48,318 nucleotides of DNA from Frankiales bacterium (GTDB lineage: Bacteria > Actinomycetota > Actinomycetes > Mycobacteriales > SCTD01). The position numbers and the translations under genes were made by a program. Shown here piece after piece: positions 31,483-39,115 of this stretch (within the stretch, counting starts at the first letter, position 1; every line of letters begins with the position of its first letter). Under the pieces are notes generated by a model. That model was given only the letters and a program-made list of their open reading frames with translations, ran no database searches and had not been told where the DNA came from. The stretch covers positions 1 to 48,318 of the forward strand of contig JAODNA010000076.1 in the NCBI GenBank assembly GCA_025465135.1, in the 5' to 3' direction.

Positions 31483-31498
31483 GGGACTTTCGGCTCTC
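31483..31498 (+). promoter_or_regulatory. DosR/DevR-like box (GGGACTTTCGGCTCTC) with -10 TAGCGT
   Basis: TAGCGT at 31520-31525 is 21 bases downstream and is identical to the -10 of the alcohol dehydrogenase promoter at the same distance. Predicted to control the membrane protein gene at 31574. Confidence 0.77.
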
Positions 31499-31573
31499 CT
31501 TGGGAACCGGTGATCTCTCTAGCGTTGGCGGTGCACGACGGAGGTCTCGCAGACGGAACAAGAGGAGCTCATC

Positions 31574-32098
31574 ATGAAGCGCAGCATCGCCACCTACATC
31601 GCCATCACCGTGCTCGCCCTCTTCGGATTGGGTGGCCTGGTCGGCGGATCTGTCGCCGTCGGGATGGTCGACAGCAACCTCAAGGCGCAGGGCATCACCT
31701 TCGCCGCCGACAGTCAGTACGCCGGGCAGCAGGTCACGAACGGCCTCGACGCCTATCGCTTCCAGCAGGCGATCGACGGCCACGTCAAGGCCGCGCTGAA
31801 GCCGGCCGGCTTCACGACGTACGAGCAGGTCTCGGCCGCATCGCGGGCCAGCGCAACCACCGCCAATCCCGCCGGTGACCCGAAGCTCGCCGGTCTGCGC
31901 CGTACCGCACTTGACGGGCAGCTGCTCCGCGGCACCCTGTTCAGCAGCTTCGCATGGTGGATGGTCGGCTGGGTCGGCATCGGAGCCGGCGTTGCGTTCC
32001 TCCTCCTCGCCGGGCTCGGGGTCTTCATGATCCGCAGCACTCGCGAGACGCTGTTCTTCCCGGCGCCTGCGGCGACCCGGGAAACGGTGTCCGTCTGA
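31574..32098 (+). CDS. Two-span membrane protein of the dormancy island (YAGQQ family, copy 2)
   Basis: 174 residues; ATG 31574 follows AGAGGAG. First span about 8-30, external domain of about 95 residues, second span about 128-152, short C-terminal tail. It carries YAGQQVTNG (49-57) and GQLLRGTLFSSFAW (115-128), matching the 211-residue protein at 27205 in order and position relative to the membrane. The external domain also has AIDGHVKAAL, matching FIAVHVKTI of copy 1. The two are divergent paralogues, both under DosR-like boxes, separated by about 4 kb. No enzymatic motif is seen; function unknown. Confidence 0.85.
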   Translation: MKRSIATYIAITVLALFGLGGLVGGSVAVGMVDSNLKAQGITFAADSQYAGQQVTNGLDAYRFQQAIDGHVKAALKPAGFTTYEQVSAASRASATTANPAGDPKLAGLRRTALDGQLLRGTLFSSFAWWMVGWVGIGAGVAFLLLAGLGVFMIRSTRETLFFPAPAATRETVSV

Positions 32099-32115
32099 TC
32101 CAGACGGCCTCCAAG

Positions 32116-32145
32116 GAGATGGCCCGCCACCTGGCGGGCCATCTC
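32116..32145 (+). terminator. Perfect 14-base hairpin after the second membrane protein gene
   Basis: GAGATGGCCCGCCA (32116-32129) pairs perfectly with TGGCGGGCCATCTC (32132-32145) across a 2-base loop. Placed 17 bases after the stop, it is probably a terminator, although no T run follows. Confidence 0.75.
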
Positions 32146-32164
32146 GCATGTCCGGGCCGCTTAG

Positions 32165-32180
32165 GGGTCTTTCGCCTCTA
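32165..32180 (+). promoter_or_regulatory. DosR/DevR-like box (GGGTCTTTCGCCTCTA) with -10 GAGTGT
   Basis: A weaker match to the box core, but GAGTGT at 32202-32207 sits at the same 21-base distance. It would control the five-gene cupin/USP/radical SAM/phosphoketolase/acetate kinase operon. Confidence 0.68.
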
Positions 32181-32252
32181 CGTCGCTCACCGGCGTGCTG
32201 TGAGTGTGGAACCTGCAGGGCGCACGCCCTGCCCCAACCGGGAAGTGTTGCC

Positions 32253-32654
32253 ATGAGCCTCGCTGTCAACGTCACCGCGACGGACGCCTTGCACGATCTC
32301 CAGGTCCTCGACGCAGAGCAGATCGAGGCGATGCCGTGGACCGAGCTCGTCGGCTGCGCCGGGGTGGAGCAGAAGGTGCTCTGGAACCTGGGCGGCTTCA
32401 CGCAGGCGCTGATCCGCTACGCGCCGGGCTCTGCGACTGCGGGTGATCCGCACCTCGCGGCGCACCATCACGTCTGGGTGCACAGCGGCAGCATCACCTT
32501 TGCGGGCAGACGCCTCACCGCCGGCTCCTACGCCCACGTGCCCCCGGGTGTGGCGCACCCCGCGACAGAGGTCGGTCCGCGGGGCTGCATCGTGCTGCAG
32601 ATGCACCGGCCACACCCGCCCCGCGAGGGCGAGCGGCTGGCGGTGCAGTCATGA
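32253..32654 (+). CDS. Cupin-domain protein
   Basis: 133 residues from ATG 32253 (GGAAG upstream). A single beta-barrel cupin: LIRYAPGSATAGDPHLAAHHHVWVHSGSITFAGRRLTAGSYAHVPPGVAHPA holds the two motifs in short blocks, HHHVWVHSG (71-79) and YAHVPPGVAHP (93-103). His71-73, His77 and His102 are likely metal ligands. Small cupins can be isomerases, dioxygenases or sensors; which applies here is not clear. It is the first gene of the phosphoketolase operon, overlapping the USP gene by ATGA. Confidence 0.83.
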   Translation: MSLAVNVTATDALHDLQVLDAEQIEAMPWTELVGCAGVEQKVLWNLGGFTQALIRYAPGSATAGDPHLAAHHHVWVHSGSITFAGRRLTAGSYAHVPPGVAHPATEVGPRGCIVLQMHRPHPPREGERLAVQS

Positions 32655-33550
32655 CGGACATCACGCAGCCGCTCGTTGTCGGTGTCGACGGCTCCGCGCC
32701 CAGTGACGCGGCGCTTCAGTTCGCCTGCGGCGAGGCTGCCGCACGGCGGCTGCCGCTCGCCATCGTGCATGCCTGGCAGCCGTTCCCCGCCTACGCCAGC
32801 GCCGCCATGATGGGCCCTGGACCGGTCACTCCCGCACCGATCGAGATGGCTCAGTTCGGCCGGCAGCTCCTCGATGCCGCAGCCGAGGTCGCCGACACGT
32901 TCGGTCCCGCACTCCTCCACGAGGAGTACCTCGTGGAGGACCACGCCCCGGCTGCGCTGCTCGCCGCCAGCGAGAACGCGCTGCTTGTCATCGTCGGTGG
33001 GCGTGACCGAGCACGGCACGAGGCGGGCTGGCTCGGTCCGGTGCCGCTTCGGCTCGCAGCGAAGTCGCACTGCCCGGTTGTCGTGGTGCCGAGCGGGGTC
33101 GATCTCGCCGGCGATGTCACCGTCGGAGTCGACTGCTCTGCGCTGTCCGAGGACGCCCTCGCGTTCGCCTTTCACCAGGCGTCTCGACGGGGCTCACCGC
33201 TCACCGCGGTCCTCGCCTTCGACTTCGACGCGCGACTCACCGGCTTGGACACGAGCCTGCTCGCGGACCGGCGCGCCAACGCGGAGCGCCAGCTGAGCGA
33301 GGCGCTCTCCGGCTGGAGCGACAAGTTCCCGGAGGTCGTGGTCCGCCGCGTCGTCACGGACAAGGCACCGATTCGGGCGCTCCGGGCGGCGTCGTCGACT
33401 GCCGGCCTGGTCGTTGTCGGTACCCACGGCCGCGGTGTCTTCCTGCGGCACGTCCTCGGCTCGGTCAGCTCGGCCCTGCTGCGGGTCAGCGAGTGCCCGG
33501 TCGCCGTCGTGGGATCGCCAGCTCGAGATGCAGAGCCAGATCGCTCGTGA
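32651..33550 (+). CDS. Universal stress protein with two USP domains
   Basis: 299 residues, two UspA domains (about 7-145 and 152-292), the form typical of mycobacterial DosR-regulon USPs. The second domain has the ATP-binding motif VVGTHGRGVFLRHVLGSVS (G-x2-G-x9-G-S). In the first, the matching stretch GGRDRARHEAGWLGPV is degenerate, so it may bind nucleotide at one site only. Expected to be a cytoplasmic dimer active in growth arrest. It overlaps the cupin gene by ATGA and the radical SAM gene by GTGA, so all three are translationally coupled. Confidence 0.92.
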   Translation: MTDITQPLVVGVDGSAPSDAALQFACGEAAARRLPLAIVHAWQPFPAYASAAMMGPGPVTPAPIEMAQFGRQLLDAAAEVADTFGPALLHEEYLVEDHAPAALLAASENALLVIVGGRDRARHEAGWLGPVPLRLAAKSHCPVVVVPSGVDLAGDVTVGVDCSALSEDALAFAFHQASRRGSPLTAVLAFDFDARLTGLDTSLLADRRANAERQLSEALSGWSDKFPEVVVRRVVTDKAPIRALRAASSTAGLVVVGTHGRGVFLRHVLGSVSSALLRVSECPVAVVGSPARDAEPDRS

Positions 33551-35484
33551 GCACCAGGCGGGCCCGCGGCGGGCTGTCCCGCGTGTTCGGCCTGGATCTC
33601 GTGCTGCTGCATGCACCCTCGGTCTGGGACTTCCGCGAAGAGGTCATCCTGCAAGGCCCGCTGGCCGACGTCATCCCTTCGACGACGCAGTTCGAGATGT
33701 ATCCCATCGGCATGACGAGCATCGCGGCCTACCTGGAGTCGAACGGCTACAACGCCCGCATCGTCAATCTCGCCTACCGCATGCTCCGCACACCCGGCTA
33801 CGACGTGGCAGCCCGCATCGCATCGCTGCACCCTGTCGTGTTCGGCATCGACCTCCACTGGCTGCCGCATGCCAACGGCGCTCTGGGCATCGCCGAGCTC
33901 GTCAAGTCCGTCCATCCGGACTCGAAGGTGCTGCTCGGGGGCCTCTCCGCCAGCTACTTCCACCTGGAGCTGATGGAGAGCAGCGCGGTTGACTTCGTGC
34001 TGCGAGGAGACTCCACGGAGGAGCCGTGTCGGCAGCTGCTGCAGGCACTCCGCGAGGGCAGCCCGCTCGAGGCCGTGGAGAACCTGACGTGGCGGCGACC
34101 GGATGGAGCGGTGGTCGTCAACCCGCTGACCTTCGTGCCCGTGGACCTGGACTGGATCGACGTCCCTGCCTACGACTTCATGCTGCACGCGGTGTTCAAG
34201 TACGGCAGCCTCTCCGACTTCCTGCCGTATCTCGAGTGGCTCCGCTACCCCTCGACGATGCTGCTGAACTCACGCGGGTGCGCCTTGGACTGCGCGATCT
34301 GCGGGGGATCCAGCTCGGCCTACGCGAAGGTGGTCGGCAGGTCCGGACCGTCCATGCGTTCCCCCTCGAAGCTCGTCGCCGACGCTCAGGTCATCGCGTC
34401 GTTCTCCAAGGCTCCGATCTTCGTCGTCCACGACCTTCGCGTCGGTGGGAACGAGCGCGCTGCCGACTTTCTCAGCGAGTTCGAGGCGGCAGGTATCAGC
34501 AACGAGCTCGTCATCGAGGTCTTCACTCCTGCAGACCGAGACTTCTTCGGTGCGGTACGCCGTGCCACCAGCTCGTGGAGCCTTCAGCTGACGATCGAGT
34601 CGCCGGATCCGGAGATCCGCAAGATCAACGGGAAGTTCGGCGTCTCCAACAAGGCGGTGGAGGAGACGCTCGAGGCCGCGCTGGCGGAAGGCTGCAGCAA
34701 GGTCGATCTGTTCTTCATGGTCGGCTTGTCCGGCCAGGACAGTGCCTCGGCCATGAGCACCGTCCCTTACTGCCGACAGCTGGTGGAGCGCTTCGACCGA
34801 GATCCGCGGCTCCAGTTCTACGTGGCACCGCTCGGCCCGTTCCTCGATCCCGGCAGCCGTGCGTACGAGCACCCGGAAGAGCTCGGCTTCCATCGGAGAT
34901 TCAGCACCCTCGCCGAACACCGTGCGGCTCTGATCGGCCCGACCTGGGAGGACATGCTCTCCTTCCACACCGACTGGATGAGCCGTTCGCAGATCGTCGC
35001 GACGACGTACGAGGTGGGTGCAGCGCTCAACGACCTCAAGCGGGAGTTCGACCTGATAGACGGCCCGACTCACGCCAGCGTGGCTTCGCACCTGCAGTCG
35101 GCCGTATCCCTCCTCGCCGAGGTGCGCATGGCCAAGGAGCTGCCGGAGCCGTCGCGGACCGACACGCTCAGGGGACTCCAGCATCTGCTGGCGAAAGCCA
35201 ATACCGGCACGCTGGTCGGGGAGGACGAGCTCAAGTGGAAGACGCCTGCCGGCCTGCGCGTGACATGCGCGCTCGCGCGTCGGCTCGTGACGGCGCTGTT
35301 CGCGGAGACGGCTCGTGGCTGGTCGCGCTACCGCGGGCGTTACGACACGGCGATCGCCAACCCGGAGCGGCTTGCTCCTGTGACTCGGAGCGGTTCGGTA
35401 GACGTGGTCATCTCGAGGCGAAGCTCGCTCGGGACCTTGGACCCTGGCATGTCGCGTGAGGCCCGGCAGAGGGTGTCACCATGA
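33547..35484 (+). CDS. B12-binding-domain radical SAM protein of unknown substrate
   Basis: 645 residues from GTG 33547, which overlaps the USP stop. N-terminal cobalamin-binding-like Rossmann domain (about 15-170): YPIGMTSIAAYLESNGY, VVFGIDLHWLPHANG, KVLLGGLSASYF and VDFVLRGDSTEEP. The base-off DxHxxG motif is only partly kept (D-L-H-W). The radical SAM domain follows with C245-ALD-C249-AI-C252 (CxxxCxxC). Later blocks include QLTIESPDPEIRKINGKFGV and DLFFMVGLSGQD. An all-helical C-terminus (about 480-645) has no known motif. Enzymes of this class methylate or rearrange carbon centres, or modify lipids and tetrapyrroles. It is locked into a USP-phosphoketolase-acetate kinase operon. A Ta0216-like family is possible from memory. 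Substrate unknown. Confidence 0.87.
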   Translation: MSTRRARGGLSRVFGLDLVLLHAPSVWDFREEVILQGPLADVIPSTTQFEMYPIGMTSIAAYLESNGYNARIVNLAYRMLRTPGYDVAARIASLHPVVFGIDLHWLPHANGALGIAELVKSVHPDSKVLLGGLSASYFHLELMESSAVDFVLRGDSTEEPCRQLLQALREGSPLEAVENLTWRRPDGAVVVNPLTFVPVDLDWIDVPAYDFMLHAVFKYGSLSDFLPYLEWLRYPSTMLLNSRGCALDCAICGGSSSAYAKVVGRSGPSMRSPSKLVADAQVIASFSKAPIFVVHDLRVGGNERAADFLSEFEAAGISNELVIEVFTPADRDFFGAVRRATSSWSLQLTIESPDPEIRKINGKFGVSNKAVEETLEAALAEGCSKVDLFFMVGLSGQDSASAMSTVPYCRQLVERFDRDPRLQFYVAPLGPFLDPGSRAYEHPEELGFHRRFSTLAEHRAALIGPTWEDMLSFHTDWMSRSQIVATTYEVGAALNDLKREFDLIDGPTHASVASHLQSAVSLLAEVRMAKELPEPSRTDTLRGLQHLLAKANTGTLVGEDELKWKTPAGLRVTCALARRLVTALFAETARGWSRYRGRYDTAIANPERLAPVTRSGSVDVVISRRSSLGTLDPGMSREARQRVSP

Positions 35485-35497
35485 GAAGGAACACCTG

Positions 35498-37897
35498 ATG
35501 CTCACGCGGGACGCCGAGGCGACTCTGCAAGCGCCCACGGGCGCCGACCTGGCGCAGGTCGACGCCTGGTGGCGGGCGTGCAACTACCTCACCATCGGCC
35601 AGATCTACCTCAAGGACAACCCGCTCCTGCGGCAGCCACTGACTGCCGACCACATCAAGCCGCGGCTGCTCGGCCATTGGGGAACCAGCCCGGGGCTGTC
35701 CTTCGTCTACGCCCACCTGTCCCGCCTCATCCGCGCGACCGGGCAGCAGGCGATCTACCTCGCCGGTCCTGGTCACGGCGGGCCGGCGCTGGTCGCGGCC
35801 GGCTGGCTCGAAGGCAGCTACAGCGAGATCTACCCGCAGGTGTCGCAGGACGTCGCCGGCCTCGGCCGGCTGTTCCGGCAGTTCTCCACGCCCGGGGGCA
35901 TTCCGAGCCACGTCTCCGTCACGACTCCTGGATCGATCCATGAGGGCGGCGAGCTCGGCTACGTGCTGGTCCACGCTTTCGGTGCCGTCATGGACAACCC
36001 CGAGCTGCTGGCAGTGGCCGTGGTCGGGGACGGCGAGGCCGAGACCGGACCGCTGGAGGGCTCGTGGAAGGGCATCTCCTTCCTCAACGCCGCGCGGGAC
36101 GGCGCGGTGCTCCCCGTGCTCCACCTGAACGGCGCGAAGATCTCCGGGCCGACGGTGCTGGGCCGGAAGCACCCGGCTGAGGTCCGGTCGCTGTTCGAAG
36201 GTCACGGCTATCGCGTCCTCGAGGTCGAGGGTGACGACCTGCCCGGCATGCACATGCGGTTCGCCACCGCGCTTGCCGACGCCTGGACCGACATCCGGGA
36301 GATCCAGACCGCGGCCCGCTCCGGAACAGCCCCCGCGGTCCGGCCGAGATGGCCGATGATCGTGCTCCGCACGCCAAAGGGATGGACCGGGCCTCACGAG
36401 GTCGACGGGGTGCGCATGACAGGGACCTTCCGGTCCCACCAGGTGCCACTCGCCAACGTCCGGGACAACCCGGCCCACCTCGCGATGCTCGAGGCCTGGC
36501 TGCGCTCCTACCAACCGGACGAGCTCTTCGACGACGCGGGAGCCCCTGCCGAGCTGGTCAGGGCGGCGAACCCGGTCGGGGCGCTGCGCATGAGCGCGTC
36601 CCCGCACGCCAACGGCGGGCTGCTGACGCTGGATCTCGATCTGCCGAACCACCGCGACTACGCGCTCGAGGTGCCGCGACCTGGGCAGATCCGCGCGGAG
36701 TCGACCCGCCAGTTCGGTGAGCTGCTCCGCGATGTGTACATCCGCAACCCCCACAACTTCCGGCTGTTCTGCCCGGACGAGACCAACAGCAACCGGCTCG
36801 GGGCCGTCTTCGAGGCCAGCGACCGCGCCTTCATGGAGCGCACTGAGGACGACGATGTCTCCCTGTCGCCCGACGGCAGGGTCATGGAGGTGCTCTCCGA
36901 GCACAGCTGTCACGGCTGGCTCGAGGGCTACACCCTGACGGGACGCCATGGCGTGTTCGCTACCTATGAGGCGTTCGCGATGGTGAGTGCGTCACAGACC
37001 GTGCAACACGGCAAGTGGCTCGAAGAGGCAGCGCACCTACCGTGGCGGGTGAAGGTGCCCAGCTTGAACATCCTGTTGACCTCCACCGCCTGGCGCAACG
37101 ATCACAACGGCTTCTCCCATCAGGGTCCCGGCCTGCTCCAGAACGTCATCACCCAGCGTGGTGACGTGTCCCGGGTGTACCTCCCGCCGGATGCCAACTG
37201 CCTGCTCTCCGTCGCCGACCACTGCCTGCGGTCCCGCTCCTACATCAACGTCATCGTCATCGACAAGCAGCCGCAGCTGCAGTTCCTCTCCATGGCCCAG
37301 GCGGAGGAGCACTGCGCGCGGGGAGCTGGCATCTGGGAGTGCGCCGGCAACGATGACGGCACCAGGGAACCAGATGTGGTGCTTGCTTGCGCGGGTGACG
37401 TCGTCACCATGGAGACGGTGGCCGCAGCGCGGATCTTGCGCGAGCGGCTCCCCGACCTGAGAGTCCGGGTCGTGAACGTCGTCGACCTCATGAGCCTGCT
37501 CAGGCCGCGCGACCATCCCCACGGGATGTCCGAGACCTACTTCGCCGAGCTGTTCACCGATCGCGTCGACGTGGTGTTCGCCTTCCACGGCTTCCCTGGC
37601 GCAGTGCATCAGCTCGTGCACGGCAGGCCGGCAGCTGACAGGTTCCACGTTCGCGGCTTCATCGAGCAGGGCACGACGACAACGCCGTTCGACATGGTCG
37701 TACGCAACCGCGCCTCCCGCTACCACCTCGTGATCGACGCCATCAACAACGCCGCTCGGGTCCCACGTGGCGCAACCGCCGTCAAGAAGTGGTGCGAGGC
37801 GAAGCTCGCGGAGCACGAGGCGTACGTCGTGGAGCATCTCGAGGACCTGCCGGAGGTGCGTGACTGGGTCTTGGGTGACTGGGCGAAGCAGGCGTGA
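35498..37897 (+). CDS. xfp: Phosphoketolase (xylulose-5-phosphate/fructose-6-phosphate)
   Basis: 799 residues, normal length. This thiamine diphosphate enzyme splits xylulose 5-phosphate or fructose 6-phosphate with phosphate into acetyl phosphate plus glyceraldehyde 3-phosphate or erythrose 4-phosphate. Seen motifs: WRACNYLTIGQIYL near the N-terminus, GPGHGGPA (90-97), TPD-binding GDGEAETGPLEGSWK (177-191) and Asn211 in LNGAKI. Further blocks are LFCPDETNSNRL and YEAFAMVSASQTVQH, and RNDHNGFSHQGPGLLQ. It starts at ATG 35498 with GAAGGA upstream, 13 bases after the radical SAM gene. Acetate kinase follows after 1 base, so the pair gives ATP from acetyl phosphate without oxygen. Confidence 0.96.
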   Translation: MLTRDAEATLQAPTGADLAQVDAWWRACNYLTIGQIYLKDNPLLRQPLTADHIKPRLLGHWGTSPGLSFVYAHLSRLIRATGQQAIYLAGPGHGGPALVAAGWLEGSYSEIYPQVSQDVAGLGRLFRQFSTPGGIPSHVSVTTPGSIHEGGELGYVLVHAFGAVMDNPELLAVAVVGDGEAETGPLEGSWKGISFLNAARDGAVLPVLHLNGAKISGPTVLGRKHPAEVRSLFEGHGYRVLEVEGDDLPGMHMRFATALADAWTDIREIQTAARSGTAPAVRPRWPMIVLRTPKGWTGPHEVDGVRMTGTFRSHQVPLANVRDNPAHLAMLEAWLRSYQPDELFDDAGAPAELVRAANPVGALRMSASPHANGGLLTLDLDLPNHRDYALEVPRPGQIRAESTRQFGELLRDVYIRNPHNFRLFCPDETNSNRLGAVFEASDRAFMERTEDDDVSLSPDGRVMEVLSEHSCHGWLEGYTLTGRHGVFATYEAFAMVSASQTVQHGKWLEEAAHLPWRVKVPSLNILLTSTAWRNDHNGFSHQGPGLLQNVITQRGDVSRVYLPPDANCLLSVADHCLRSRSYINVIVIDKQPQLQFLSMAQAEEHCARGAGIWECAGNDDGTREPDVVLACAGDVVTMETVAAARILRERLPDLRVRVVNVVDLMSLLRPRDHPHGMSETYFAELFTDRVDVVFAFHGFPGAVHQLVHGRPAADRFHVRGFIEQGTTTTPFDMVVRNRASRYHLVIDAINNAARVPRGATAVKKWCEAKLAEHEAYVVEHLEDLPEVRDWVLGDWAKQA

Positions 37898-37898
37898 C

Positions 37899-38990
37899 GT
37901 GAAGGTGCTCGTCGTCAACGCCGGCTCCAGCAGCCTCAAGCTGTCCGTGCTCGCCGACGACGAAGTCCTGGCCGCACGCTCCGTCGAGCGCTGGGACGGC
38001 CAGGGCAGCCTGACCGAGCTCGGCGAGCTGCTGGAGGAAGTCGGCCCGGTCGACGCTGTCGGACATCGGGTCGTTCACGGCGGGCCGCGGCACGCCGGTC
38101 CGGCTCGGATCGACGCGGCGCTCATCGGTGAGCTGATCGCGCTGACAGAGCTGGCGCCTCTGCACCAGCCAAGGGCGCTGGCCGCGATCGACGCACTCAG
38201 GGGACTGCTGCCGAGCACGCCACAGGTCGCCTGCTTCGACACCGCGTTCCACCACACGCTGCCATCCGCAGCCGCCACCTACGCGCTCCCCGCTGCATGG
38301 AACGAGCGGTGGGGCCTGCGCCGGTATGGGTTCCACGGCCTGTCGCACGCCTACGCGGCGGGCCGTGCGGCGCAGATCGCCGGACGCTCGACGGACGGCC
38401 TGCGGGTCGTGTCCTGCCACCTCGGCGCGGGCGCCTCCTTGTGCGCCGTCGTCGGCGGCGTCAGCGTCGATACGACCATGGGCTTCACGCCGTTGGCGGG
38501 TCTCGTCATGGCAACCCGTTCCGGATCGGTCGACCCAGGCGTCCTGATCTGGCTGCTGCAGACCGGACGCGTTCCGCTGGATGAGCTCGCCGATGCTCTG
38601 GCCCACCGGTCGGGGCTCGCCGGCCTGTCGGGGACCTCCGGCGACCTCAGAGACGTCCTCGCTGCCCGCGACCACGGAGAACCCGCCGCGGTCCTGGCCT
38701 ATGACGTCTTCGTGCACAGGCTGGCGCGCCAGGTCGGTGCGATGGCGACCAGCTGCGCCGGCCTCGACCTGCTCGCGCTCACCGGCGGGATCGGCGAGCA
38801 CGCGGCCGTTCTCCGCGCCGACCTTGCAGAACGGCTGCGGTATTTGGGGGTGTCGATCGATGCCGCGCGCAACGCCGAGACGAGCAGCGACTCGGATGTC
38901 TCCGTTCCGGGTTCTGCCGTGCGAACCATCGTCGTCACAGCCGGCGAAGACAGGCAGATTGTGCGCGAGGTCACAGCGCTTCTTGCCTGA
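37899..38990 (+). CDS. ackA: Acetate kinase
   Basis: 363 residues, somewhat shorter than the usual about 400, mainly in the N-terminal half. It converts acetyl phosphate and ADP to acetate and ATP. Family signatures: VLVVNAGSSSLKLSVL at the start, GHRVVHGG, FDTAFHHTLP, RRYGFHGLSHAYAA, SCHLGAGASLCAV, GFTPLAGLVMATRSGSVDPG and LTGGIGEHAAVLR. GTG 37899 is one base after the phosphoketolase stop. No phosphotransacetylase gene is in the window, so acetyl phosphate most likely comes from phosphoketolase. Last gene of the predicted DosR-controlled operon. Confidence 0.96.
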   Translation: MKVLVVNAGSSSLKLSVLADDEVLAARSVERWDGQGSLTELGELLEEVGPVDAVGHRVVHGGPRHAGPARIDAALIGELIALTELAPLHQPRALAAIDALRGLLPSTPQVACFDTAFHHTLPSAAATYALPAAWNERWGLRRYGFHGLSHAYAAGRAAQIAGRSTDGLRVVSCHLGAGASLCAVVGGVSVDTTMGFTPLAGLVMATRSGSVDPGVLIWLLQTGRVPLDELADALAHRSGLAGLSGTSGDLRDVLAARDHGEPAAVLAYDVFVHRLARQVGAMATSCAGLDLLALTGGIGEHAAVLRADLAERLRYLGVSIDAARNAETSSDSDVSVPGSAVRTIVVTAGEDRQIVREVTALLA

Positions 38991-39003
38991 CCGAGCCACA
39001 TGA

Positions 39004-39019
39004 AGGCCTTTCGCCTCTG
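39004..39019 (+). promoter_or_regulatory. DosR/DevR-like box (AGGCCTTTCGCCTCTG) with -10 GAGGCT
   Basis: The core resembles the box at 32165 (CTTTCGCCTCT is shared by both). GAGGCT at 39041-39046 is 21 bases downstream. It would bring the MacB-type exporter operon from 39116 under the same control. The weakest of the seven sites. Confidence 0.6.
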
Positions 39020-39115
39020 CCGCCGTTAGGTGCCTGAGCAGAGGCTGAGGCCAGCGCCTGACGCGGTCATCGCAGAGCGGTCGGCGCCCCGCACGAGCCG
39101 ACCAAGGAGGCGGTG

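Noticed and set aside
33493-33546. Longer start of the radical SAM gene inside the USP gene
   Set aside because: Arg-rich, non-homologous extension; the GTG at 33547 forms a GTGA overlap like its neighbours.
39079-39103. Short inverted repeat (GGTCGGC/GCCGACC) just before the ribosome-binding site of the exporter ATPase, considered as a riboswitch
   Set aside because: Only a 7-base stem with no conserved riboswitch features; common by chance in GC-rich DNA.
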